DNA from: Enterobacter asburiae
GTDB taxonomy: Bacteria > Pseudomonadota > Gammaproteobacteria > Enterobacterales > Enterobacteriaceae
Assembly (NCBI RefSeq): GCF_008080435.1
Contig: NZ_VRKN01000004.1
Span: 1-64,000, forward strand
DNA: 64,000 bases
Direction of reading: 5' to 3'
The position numbers and the translations under genes are program-made. The notes beneath the pieces were generated by a model that was not told the origin of the DNA, ran no database searches, and saw nothing but the letters and a program-made list of their open reading frames with translations. Of the stretch, positions 50,634 through 58,651 are shown piece by piece. Every line of letters begins with the position of its first letter. The first letter of the stretch is position 1.

Positions 50634-53269
50634 TGTTGTTCCTCACTTTCCTTGCCAGTCAAACTGCGGGGAGCAGGTATCGCCGCATGTTGCTCAAACC
50701 AGGTTTGCAGGTTGTCCCCAAAACGCAGGCTGCGCCAGAGGGTAAAGACATTCTCGTCATGGGTATAGTTCAGGTTGACGGAGCTACTTTTGCCATCCAC
50801 CCGGCTGGTACCCTTGATGGTCGCCTGCATGGTTAATTCACCCAGGTTATCTAAATTGATTTTCGTCCACGAACGCGAAATTTCCATATAGCGGAGCCAG
50901 TTAATCGCAGCGCCCGCAACCATATTATCTTTCACGATGGCGTCTGCCGTATCTTTGTCGATGCGTAGCGTCATTGGCCCCGGGTTGGTCAGCCAGCCAT
51001 CTTTAATGATCCATTTTTCATTGTCCAGCCAGAACGGCAGTGCCCCGCTAACCGGCCCTGACATGGCAAACTGTTTCGGATTGACGGCGCTAATCAGCTC
51101 GCTTGAGGAGATATTGTCCACGCGCAGCAGGGCCGGATCGTGCTGTGGCATCCGCAACTGCTGCATGGTGATCTTCCCGCCGAGGGTTTCCACCTTCACG
51201 TTGGTGAGGAGCAACGGGTTGTCCTCCGTCCAGGGATAATCCCCCTGTAGATCGGCGGTAATGTTGCGCGCGGTCACCAGGTTTACCACTTCGCCTATGC
51301 GCAACGTGACCGGACCGCGCGTGCCGAGAGACCAGGTTCCCTCGCTGAAGCGGAACGGCAGCACAAAATCGACGCCGTTAATCTGGTTATCAGGCATCCA
51401 GGCGCTGCCGGATTTCAGCACGCCGTGCCCACCCGCTTCAAAGCCCTGATCGGCCGCCGCCGAGAAGGCGACCTGCGCATAAAGTTCCCCGTCGCGGAGC
51501 GTCATTTTCCAGTCCGGCGGGATCAGAGGCTGGAATACGGTGAGCGACTGTTTCGGCCACCAGGCCTGCCCGCGAAGACGCTCACCATCCCAACGACCAT
51601 TAACCTGCACCGGGCCGATTTTGTCCGCATGGAGGTCGCCCTTAAACTGAAAAATGGTCGGGTCGGTGCCGTCGACGCTAAAGGTCAGGACCGAGGGCGG
51701 CAAAACGCTGCCGCCAGAGAAACGGGTTAGCCCGGCGTTGAGCGACAGCGCGCCGCTGAAGGCCGGTTTATCGGGGTCACGGAACCAGCGTACCGGTTGA
51801 TCCAGCACCAGACGCGGCTTGCTGACTTCCATCGTGCCGTACTGGAGCTTGTCAAAACCGGTGGAGAGCGCCGTCAGCTCAATGAGGTTATCGCGCCACT
51901 CGCCTTTCCCGGCGACATCCCAGCGGGCATGCATCGGCGTAAAACCGCCTTTCCCCCAGTAGCGCCACTGCCACAGGCCGTTATCAGGTAAAAAGTCGTT
52001 GGCCTGGCCGTCCAGGTGGAGTTCAAAATCACCCATCTCGTTTTCATGGGCGCGCAGAATAGCCTGTAAACGGCCGTCCACGCCCTTCTGCGTCAGCTTC
52101 ACGCCCGCCAGCGGCCAGCGAATTTCATCGATATCGAGTGAGTCAATGATGCGCCCGCGCGAGCGGAGCAGCGCGCCCGGCTCAAAGGCCAGTTGCGGTT
52201 CATACAGGCTGCCGGTCAGTGTTGCGGGCAATTTGGCGTAAAGGATGAGATCGTTTTGCTTCGCCTCGCCGCTGAGATGCAGGGGCATGTCGCTGTTTTC
52301 CATGCTGAGCCTGCCGGGCCCAATATTCAGTACCGCGTTGCCTTTCCCTGCATCACCGTGGGTAAGCACATTCAAACGGCCGGTCAGCGTGGTTTTATCC
52401 AGCCCCTGCTGCCAGTTGTCGGCGCGGAGGGATACCCGCCCGCTCAGCGGCATACCCGAGAGATCCCAGTTCCAGCGCCCGTCGCTGATGCTCAGCTGCT
52501 CCGCCGTGATCTGCCATGGCAGATCGAGCAGCGGATCGGGGTTGTCCCGCGCCATCACGACCAGCTGTCCCTGGTTATCTTCCCAGTCCAGATCGGCATC
52601 GACCAGAGACGTTAACTGTGGCACGTTAAAGGTCGCAACCGCGTGGCCTTTCACCGGCACGCCATCCGGTACCAGCGGCAAGGTAAACTCGCCCACCAGC
52701 TTAACAGGCTGCGGCTGGTCCGGGAGCTGTACATCGAACTGGCTGATCGAGAGCGTCTGACCGCGAAGCGTGCCTTTAATGCTGACCTGCTCGCCTTTAT
52801 AGGCGATCTCCTGACTGGACGGCGTCAGCGATGCCTGAAGTTCGCCCTGCCACTGCTGCCAGGGCGACAGCGTCAGACGGTGAACCGTGAGCCAGGTATT
52901 CGGTAATACTGCCTGCCACTGTGCCAGCGTTTTGGGGGCGACCGTTGAGGGTGCAGACTGGGGAATTTTGCTCAGACAGACGGTGTTAAGATCCAGCGCG
53001 TCGATATCCAGTTTCCAGCGGCTTGGATGTGACAGCGTCACGTTATCGATGCGGGCAATTTCGCAGTCTTCAACCAGATAGCGAAGATCGGGGATCACCA
53101 GCGCGTGGCGGGTAAGTTTCGGACTCTTTTCGAAAGCGATGCGCGTCCCGACAGGCAGCCAGATCCCGGCGAGCGTCGGTACCCACTGGGCGAGCGTCAT
53201 CAGCAGCGTCAGCGGCAACAATATAAACAGCAGTAAAAGCGCAAGAGCGGCTTTGTATTTACCCTTCAT
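50630..53269 (-). CDS. ydbH: YdbH, AsmA-like intermembrane phospholipid transport protein
   Basis: An 879-residue protein with one N-terminal TM helix (about 8-30) and a long beta-rich periplasmic region, the repeating beta-groove of the TamB/YhdP/YdbH group. Together with those paralogues it carries phospholipids to the outer membrane. It is first in its operon with ynbE and ydbL. The 214 bp upstream are AT-rich and contain nested inverted repeats at 53404-53448. Confidence 0.94.
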   Translation of the reverse strand: MKGKYKAALALLLLFILLPLTLLMTLAQWVPTLAGIWLPVGTRIAFEKSPKLTRHALVIPDLRYLVEDCEIARIDNVTLSHPSRWKLDIDALDLNTVCLSKIPQSAPSTVAPKTLAQWQAVLPNTWLTVHRLTLSPWQQWQGELQASLTPSSQEIAYKGEQVSIKGTLRGQTLSISQFDVQLPDQPQPVKLVGEFTLPLVPDGVPVKGHAVATFNVPQLTSLVDADLDWEDNQGQLVVMARDNPDPLLDLPWQITAEQLSISDGRWNWDLSGMPLSGRVSLRADNWQQGLDKTTLTGRLNVLTHGDAGKGNAVLNIGPGRLSMENSDMPLHLSGEAKQNDLILYAKLPATLTGSLYEPQLAFEPGALLRSRGRIIDSLDIDEIRWPLAGVKLTQKGVDGRLQAILRAHENEMGDFELHLDGQANDFLPDNGLWQWRYWGKGGFTPMHARWDVAGKGEWRDNLIELTALSTGFDKLQYGTMEVSKPRLVLDQPVRWFRDPDKPAFSGALSLNAGLTRFSGGSVLPPSVLTFSVDGTDPTIFQFKGDLHADKIGPVQVNGRWDGERLRGQAWWPKQSLTVFQPLIPPDWKMTLRDGELYAQVAFSAAADQGFEAGGHGVLKSGSAWMPDNQINGVDFVLPFRFSEGTWSLGTRGPVTLRIGEVVNLVTARNITADLQGDYPWTEDNPLLLTNVKVETLGGKITMQQLRMPQHDPALLRVDNISSSELISAVNPKQFAMSGPVSGALPFWLDNEKWIIKDGWLTNPGPMTLRIDKDTADAIVKDNMVAGAAINWLRYMEISRSWTKINLDNLGELTMQATIKGTSRVDGKSSSVNLNYTHDENVFTLWRSLRFGDNLQTWFEQHAAIPAPRSLTGKESEEQQ

Positions 53270-53403
53270 GGGCAGTTAATATCCTGATTTAGCGAAAGAA
53301 TTAAGCCGGCAGTGCCGATCATTGTCGCATGTTTAGCGATTGAGTTGAAGTTAACGCTAAGTTAAGAATAGATGCTGCAATAGTAAGCGGTGATTTTTTT
53401 GCC

Positions 53404-53448
53404 ATGCGTAACCTAAAGAAAATATTTTAGGTTCAATTGGTTACGCAT
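53404..53448. other. Nested, mutually exclusive inverted repeats upstream of ydbH
   Basis: The outer arms ATGCGTAACC (53404-53413) and GGTTACGCAT (53439-53448) are perfect. The inner arms AACCTAAA (53410-53417) and TTTAGGTT (53426-53433) are also perfect and share AACC with the outer left arm, so only one stem can form at a time. It lies 36 bp after the small membrane protein gene. Confidence 0.5.
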
Positions 53449-53483
53449 AAATTCAAGAATAATCGCAGAGCAGAGTTGCGAAA

Positions 53484-53807
53484 TTAATACCTGTTCCGTG
53501 GCATTGCCAGCAGGTAAAGCATGGCGAATATCAATGACCCCCAATACACCGAGTCGTACCGCCAGGGATCAAAATCAATATGTAAAAAACCGCTAACAAA
53601 CTCATAGCCGTTGGCAAAAACGTTAATTTGAATGGCTGCAATAGCTATCACAAACAGCGTATAGGCGATGAACAGAGGATATTTACGAAGCCTGTTGACC
53701 TTGAGTTTACCGAGGTACAACAAGAAAAAAATGGCAATAGATACAATGAAATAGCACACGGCAGGTAGAATCGGTGGGGTTAATGACAACTCGAACTGTT
53801 CCGACAT
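53484..53807 (-). CDS. Small three-helix membrane protein paired with DUF4225 protein
   Basis: A 107-residue protein with three predicted TM helices (about residues 14-34, 43-66 and 85-103). No family is recognised. It starts 2 nt after the DUF4225 gene, so they are cotranscribed. The pairing resembles a toxin or effector with its membrane immunity protein, but nothing in the sequence proves it. It is more AT-rich than the backbone genes around it. Confidence 0.75.
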   Translation of the reverse strand: MSEQFELSLTPPILPAVCYFIVSIAIFFLLYLGKLKVNRLRKYPLFIAYTLFVIAIAAIQINVFANGYEFVSGFLHIDFDPWRYDSVYWGSLIFAMLYLLAMPRNRY

Positions 53808-53809
53808 AA

Positions 53810-54565
53810 TTAATTCTCTTTAGCTATCTGGTACATCTGCCAACCTGTGACGCTTCCACTGGTTAAATCCAGAGCCATCGCTGTTTTAGAAGCCTCTTGC
53901 CATCCTCTGATATAATCAGATTCGATGTTGCGAAACAGACTCCAGGATTTTTCTCTGGGAGCCAGTACTCTCCTGCCCGCGCCATAGGCTGATAAAGAGA
54001 TATCAACTACACCATAGACAATATCAGCTTCATTATTCCCATAACCGAGCTTCGCTGCTGCGTAACGATAAGCATCTCTTAGCGTGCCAGACCGATCTTC
54101 ACGATAGAGAAGATAGTATCCATTTTCATACATGTTGTTTAGCCCATGAGTAATCATAGGTGCACCATACGCAGCACAGGCAAGACCCAGCGAACCGACG
54201 CATAAACTAGCGCCCCCATACACTTGCGCCCCACCGGCAACGAAACCGATCTGTTTAAGCGCTAAAGTCGTCGTTGTTGTCCGATTTTTTTCAACAACAA
54301 TGAATAATTTAGCCTTATTGAAGGTAAGTAAGTCATCTTGTTCCTTAAGATGATGTATCTGTTCATCAAGAACTTGAATCCCGCCTGACCAGGTCAGGCA
54401 ATGCGATTCAATCTCCCTTCTCAAACGAGCAACAAGTTGTTGAGTTTCAAAAAACATGCCGGAGGTACCATAAAGCAAATGCTTTGTGGCAATTCGCTGC
54501 GCAAGATTTTCAATCTCTAAGACTTTCTCCTCGAAATGACTTTTTTCCCGATTATGGTTGTACAT
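53810..54565 (-). CDS. DUF4225 domain-containing protein
   Basis: A 251-residue protein with charged N-terminal helices (1-100), a glycine-rich hydrophobic stretch (about 108-140, GFVAGGAQVYGGASLCVGSLGLACAAYG) that could insert in a membrane, and a conserved C-terminal region. It fits the DUF4225 group. It lies between the conserved ydbH and ldhA genes, so it is an accessory insertion. The function is unknown; bacteriocin-like or contact-dependent roles are possible but unproven. Confidence 0.75.
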   Translation of the reverse strand: MYNHNREKSHFEEKVLEIENLAQRIATKHLLYGTSGMFFETQQLVARLRREIESHCLTWSGGIQVLDEQIHHLKEQDDLLTFNKAKLFIVVEKNRTTTTTLALKQIGFVAGGAQVYGGASLCVGSLGLACAAYGAPMITHGLNNMYENGYYLLYREDRSGTLRDAYRYAAAKLGYGNNEADIVYGVVDISLSAYGAGRRVLAPREKSWSLFRNIESDYIRGWQEASKTAMALDLTSGSVTGWQMYQIAKEN

Positions 54566-54927
54566 TCGGTCTCCCTGTCATTTTAAAACGATAACAATAA
54601 TACTACCTTCGATGTTAAGACATTCAAAGAGCTACGTCATTTCAACAGTTAAAGCTAGTCACATTTTCAGGTATTGTTAAACCACTAACCCAAACATAAG
54701 CACTTGTAGTGACTTTAGCTTCCCCCATAGCACCCCTAGAATAAAACAAGCAGACATCTCTCTGGTGTACCCTCCTTAAGAAATCGGTGGATATGAATAT
54801 CATGGAGTTAGGGTGTACATATGCTCTAGAATAATTGATAGAACTTATTGAATTCAATAATATTTTAGAAATTGTAAGATAATTTTAATCATGCTAACGT
54901 GAATGCAAAATCACTGGAGAAAGTCTT
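54566..54927. other. AT-rich 362-bp gap upstream of ldhA
   Basis: This holds the promoters of the DUF4225 unit (minus) and ldhA (plus). A 71-codon minus-strand frame (54642-54857) has no recognised homology, signal or convincing ribosome-binding site and is probably spurious or a decayed remnant. No other structure stands out. Confidence 0.5.
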
Positions 54928-55917
54928 ATGAAACTCGCGGTATATAGCACAAAGCAGTACGACAAAAAGTATCTGCAACATGTTAACGAGGCTTACGGGT
55001 TTGAGCTTGAATTTTTCGACTTTCTGCTGTCCGAAAAAACCGCCAAAACGGCGCACGGCTGTGAAGGCGTCTGTATTTTTGTTAACGACGACGGCAGTCG
55101 TCCGGTGCTGGAAGAGTTGAAAAAACAGGGGGTGAAGTATATCGCCCTGCGCTGCGCGGGCTTTAATAACGTGGACCTCGACGCGGCGAAAGAGCTGGGT
55201 CTGAGGGTAGTGCGCGTGCCGGCGTACTCTCCGGAAGCGGTGGCGGAACATGCGATTGGCATGATGATGTCACTCAACCGTCGTATTCACCGCGCTTATC
55301 AGCGTACCCGTGACGCCAACTTCTCGCTGGAAGGGCTGACCGGCTTTACCATGTACGGCAAAACCGCCGGCGTGATCGGCACCGGTAAAATTGGCGTGGC
55401 TGCCCTGCGCATTCTGAAAGGCTTCGGCATGCGTCTGCTGGCGTTCGATCCGTACCCAAGCGCGGCGGCGCTGGATCTGGGCGTAGAATACGTCGACCTG
55501 CCAACCCTGTTCTCGCAGTCTGACGTGATCTCCCTGCACTGTCCGCTGACGCCGGAGAACTACCACCTGCTTAACCAGGCGGCGTTTGACCAGATGAAAG
55601 ATGGCGTGATGATCATCAACACCAGCCGCGGCGGGCTGGTTGACTCTCAGGCCGCTATCGAAGCGCTGAAAACCCAGAAAATTGGCGCGCTGGGGATGGA
55701 CGTGTATGAGAACGAACGCGATCTGTTCTTTGAAGACAAATCTAATGATGTGATTCAGGACGACGTGTTCCGCCGCCTGTCCGCCTGTCATAACGTGCTG
55801 TTTACCGGACACCAGGCGTTTCTGACTGCCGAAGCGCTGATCAGCATTTCGGAAACCACGCTGGGTAACCTGCAGCAGCTGGAAAAGGGCGAAGCGTGCC
55901 CTAACGAACTGTCGTAA
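54928..55917 (+). CDS. ldhA: LdhA, fermentative D-lactate dehydrogenase
   Basis: A 329-residue D-2-hydroxyacid dehydrogenase reducing pyruvate to D-lactate with NADH. The Rossmann loop GTGKIGVAAL (about 150-160) and the catalytic Arg (NTSRGGLVD), Glu (YENERDLFFE) and His (FTGHQAF) are all present. AGGAG-like GGAGAAAG precedes ATG 54928. Length and sequence match E. coli LdhA. Confidence 0.97.
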   Translation: MKLAVYSTKQYDKKYLQHVNEAYGFELEFFDFLLSEKTAKTAHGCEGVCIFVNDDGSRPVLEELKKQGVKYIALRCAGFNNVDLDAAKELGLRVVRVPAYSPEAVAEHAIGMMMSLNRRIHRAYQRTRDANFSLEGLTGFTMYGKTAGVIGTGKIGVAALRILKGFGMRLLAFDPYPSAAALDLGVEYVDLPTLFSQSDVISLHCPLTPENYHLLNQAAFDQMKDGVMIINTSRGGLVDSQAAIEALKTQKIGALGMDVYENERDLFFEDKSNDVIQDDVFRRLSACHNVLFTGHQAFLTAEALISISETTLGNLQQLEKGEACPNELS

Positions 55918-55936
55918 GCATGACGCCGGGTGGCGG

Positions 55937-57145
55937 CTATGCCCCACCCGGCGTACTGTCTGTTTCCCAGGTCCGGTGCGCAAAGCACCACCACAGCAGG
56001 ACGGCCACCAGCGCAATCGCGCTGAGGACACTGAATGCCGTCGCAAAGGAGTAATGACCCGCAATCGTGCCGGTTAACGCCGGGCTCATGGATGCCCCAA
56101 CCCCCTGCATCAGCATCACCACGCTCTGCCCGGCATTGACGTGTCCGCTTCCGCGCAACAGCATCACAATAAACGACGGAACCACAACCCCCAGGATCCC
56201 TGCGGCCAGCCCGTCGAGGATTTGTACCGGGATCATCATTAACGGCGCATCCGTGATTGCTGCCAGCGCCGCGCGCACCGGCATCACCAGCAGTGCCAGC
56301 ATAATTAAGCGCCAGTAGCCGTAGCGGTCTATTCGGTGGGCGACCCAGATGGCGACAGGGATCATCACGGCCTGAGAGATGATGACGGTGCCCGCAGCAT
56401 ACAAACCGGGGTTGATCGAGGCGGGTGCCGCGGCCACCCTCATGCTCAGCATCGGCAGCAGCGCGGCGTTCGCCAGGTGGAACAGCAGCAGCGTCAGTCC
56501 GGTCACAAAAAGCGCACGGTTTTTAATCAGCACGGCAAAACCAGGGACCGGCAGATTAGCCGAAGAGGACAGCCCGCGCGCCGCGTCGTTATCAATATCC
56601 CCGTTGCGAATGGCAAGCAGCGCGCACAGCGTTAACAGCGTGGTACAGGTCATCAGCAGGAAAATCCCGCCGACGCCCCAGTACCAAGCAATACCGCCTG
56701 CTATCAGAGCGGTCATGAAATTGCCCGCGTGATTGAACGCCTCATTTTTGCCCATCTGCGCGCTGAACCCGCTCTGGCCGGTCAGCCCCAGCGTAATCCC
56801 GGCGATCAACGGCCCCACAAATGCCGCGCAGATACCGGTGACGATTTGCGAAACAGCGACAGCGCCGCTCTGCTGGCTAAACCAGAGCAGGAGCGTACTC
56901 ATGGTGATCATCAGACAGGCCAGCGCGAGCACAGCACGTTTATTCCGGGAGGTGTCGGTGATGAATCCTGCTGGCAGCGTGGCCAGTAATCCCGCCAGCC
57001 CCCCGGCCGTCATCAGGATGCCGATATCATCGGGTGTCCAGTGGCTTTCGGTCAGAAAAATACCGAGAAAAGGACCGAGGCCATCGCGGACATCCGCAAT
57101 GAAAAAACTTGTCAGGCATAATGCCCGCAGCGAACGAAGAGACAT
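55937..57145 (-). CDS. MFS transporter (DHA1-like)
   Basis: A 402-residue transporter with 12 predicted TM helices. The loop 2-3 segment GFITDTSRNKRAVLAL is the MFS signature. It follows the MarR gene at 57230 on the same strand with an 84-bp gap, so it may share its control. Drug or metabolite export is likely; the substrate is unknown. Confidence 0.88.
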   Translation of the reverse strand: MSLRSLRALCLTSFFIADVRDGLGPFLGIFLTESHWTPDDIGILMTAGGLAGLLATLPAGFITDTSRNKRAVLALACLMITMSTLLLWFSQQSGAVAVSQIVTGICAAFVGPLIAGITLGLTGQSGFSAQMGKNEAFNHAGNFMTALIAGGIAWYWGVGGIFLLMTCTTLLTLCALLAIRNGDIDNDAARGLSSSANLPVPGFAVLIKNRALFVTGLTLLLFHLANAALLPMLSMRVAAAPASINPGLYAAGTVIISQAVMIPVAIWVAHRIDRYGYWRLIMLALLVMPVRAALAAITDAPLMMIPVQILDGLAAGILGVVVPSFIVMLLRGSGHVNAGQSVVMLMQGVGASMSPALTGTIAGHYSFATAFSVLSAIALVAVLLWWCFAHRTWETDSTPGGA

Positions 57146-57229
57146 ACTTCCTGCCTGTGCCTGTTATCGCCTGTAAAAAAGCAACATGTAGTATACCGGG
57201 TATTTTTGATAATCAGATGACGACTCAAT

Positions 57230-57685
57230 TCATAAAGAGGTGCTGGTTTTAGCCAGACTTTTCATCATCTCCGTCGTAAGGCTAAGCTGTTCGCTGCCCA
57301 TAAGACGGGATAATTTCTCCTTAGCTGACTGCCATACCGGGATGACCTGTTCAAGCAGACGCCAGCCTTCACCTGTCAGCGTGAGTCGTTTTCCGGCACG
57401 TCCACGGCCTCCAGCCGAGTCAATAATGCCACGGGATTCCAGACTACGAATATTTCGACTCAGTGTGGTGGCATCCACCCCTGCTCTGGCGGCGAGTTCC
57501 GCAACGGTTTCATTTGGGGAACCCCCTATGCCAACCAAAAGACTGAACTGCTCAGCGGTCAGCTCAAAAGGTCTGAAGCAGGCATTGTAATAACGTGTAA
57601 TAGCCCGAGCGGTAGCGCGTGCCTGAAACCCCGGGCAGACCTCCGGAATGGTCTCCAAAAGCGCCACATCAATGTTGTTCATCAT
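57230..57685 (-). CDS. MarR-family regulator
   Basis: A 151-residue MarR regulator with a winged HTH at about residues 50-115 (TVAELAARAGVDATTLSRNIRSLESRGII; wing GRGRAGKRLTLT). It is divergent from the DUF1330-like gene at 57754, with a near-palindromic site between. It is followed by an MFS gene on the same strand. The likely role is a repressor of both neighbours. Confidence 0.9.
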   Translation of the reverse strand: MMNNIDVALLETIPEVCPGFQARATARAITRYYNACFRPFELTAEQFSLLVGIGGSPNETVAELAARAGVDATTLSRNIRSLESRGIIDSAGGRGRAGKRLTLTGEGWRLLEQVIPVWQSAKEKLSRLMGSEQLSLTTEMMKSLAKTSTSL

Positions 57686-57710
57686 TTCATCTCGACAATC
57701 AATGCTAAAG

Positions 57711-57734
57711 TTAATACTGTATATACACTATTAA
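57711..57734. promoter_or_regulatory. MarR operator candidate
   Basis: TTAATAC-TGTATATACA-CTATTAA is a 24-bp near-palindrome with a perfect TGTATATACA centre and one mismatched base pair position on each side. It lies between the divergent MarR and DUF1330-like genes. Confidence 0.6.
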
Positions 57735-57753
57735 TCATATTTAAGGAACGGAT

Positions 57754-58044
57754 ATGCCAGCTTTTGTTCATATCAACTTACGCGTTATTGACCCTGCCAG
57801 ACAGGCCAACCTTGCCCCCCGCTTCACGTCAGCATTAGAGGAAGCAGGAGGTAAAATTGTTCATTTTGGTGCTGTCGCACAGGTACTGGAAGGGGAAGTC
57901 GAGCCGTTACCCTATGCAGGCATTTTTGAATTCCCTACTTTAGACCAGGCCCTTGCTTTCTATCATTCGGAAAAATATGCGCCGATTAAGGCTGAACGCC
58001 AGCTCGCCCAGGAAGCGAGAATGTTCGTCGTCACGATGGAATGA
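57754..58044 (+). CDS. DUF1330-family protein
   Basis: A 96-residue dimeric ferredoxin-like-fold protein of the DUF1330 type: MPAFVHINLRVIDPA at the N-terminus, then FEFPTLDQALAFYHSEKYAPIKAERQ, the family's central signature. The reaction is not known; relatives sit near oxidoreductases and aromatic-compound genes. It is divergent from the MarR regulator, which probably represses it. Confidence 0.8.
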   Translation: MPAFVHINLRVIDPARQANLAPRFTSALEEAGGKIVHFGAVAQVLEGEVEPLPYAGIFEFPTLDQALAFYHSEKYAPIKAERQLAQEARMFVVTME

Positions 58045-58169
58045 CAGGCAAGTTCGACTGTACGAATATCACAGAACCGAAATTTGTTCCCGTTATGACA
58101 GCTTGCTCTCTGTTTTGCTTGAATTAACGGTCTAACCTGAGTTGTGCAAAAAACACTCAGGAGGGACAC

Positions 58170-58604
58170 ATGTACAACGCAATTTTGGTTCCAATTGACA
58201 TTTCCGAGGATAGCCTGACACATATGGTTATCCCGTTCGTTCAGGCACATACCGCTCTTAACACAGCCAAAGTCCACTTTCTTACTGTTATTCCATCGCT
58301 TCCGTATTATTCATCATTAGGTTTGGCCTACTCGGTAGAAATGCCGAAGCTCAAAGAGTTCCAGCACGCGGCCTTAGCGAAGCTGGATGAAATCGTTAAA
58401 CAATTCAAAATTCCTGCAGACAAGATACAGACTCATGCAGTGACGGGATCTCCAAAAGATCAAATCCTTAAGCTCGCTGACACGATCAATGCCGACCTGA
58501 TTATCATCGCCTCCCATAAGCCTGACATATCGACGTATCTGTTGGGTTCAAACGCTGCGGCAGTGGTGCGGCATGCGAAATGCCCTGTGCTGGTTGTAAG
58601 ATAA
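58170..58604 (+). CDS. uspF: UspF-like universal stress protein
   Basis: A 144-residue universal stress protein. The N-terminus [16 protein letters not shown], the [18 protein letters not shown] stretch and the C-terminal [19 protein letters not shown], with the ATP-binding G-2x-G-9x-G(S/T)-like region, match E. coli UspF closely. It probably functions in adhesion and stress tolerance. An intrinsic terminator follows at once. Confidence 0.88.
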   Translation: MYNAILVPIDISEDSLTHMVIPFVQAHTALNTAKVHFLTVIPSLPYYSSLGLAYSVEMPKLKEFQHAALAKLDEIVKQFKIPADKIQTHAVTGSPKDQILKLADTINADLIIIASHKPDISTYLLGSNAAAVVRHAKCPVLVVR

Positions 58605-58608
58605 AACA

Positions 58609-58636
58609 AACCGGGCGCGAAGCCCGGTTCTTTTTT
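58609..58636 (+). terminator. uspF terminator
   Basis: AACCGGGC (58609-58616) and GCCCGGTT (58622-58629) with loop GCGAA, followed by CTTTTTTC. Confidence 0.85.
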
Positions 58637-58651
58637 CTGACGAGACTGACT

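Noticed and set aside
54642..54857. 71-codon minus-strand frame between DUF4225 gene and ldhA
   Set aside because: No recognised homology, no clear ribosome-binding site; kept only as a note in the intergenic entry.
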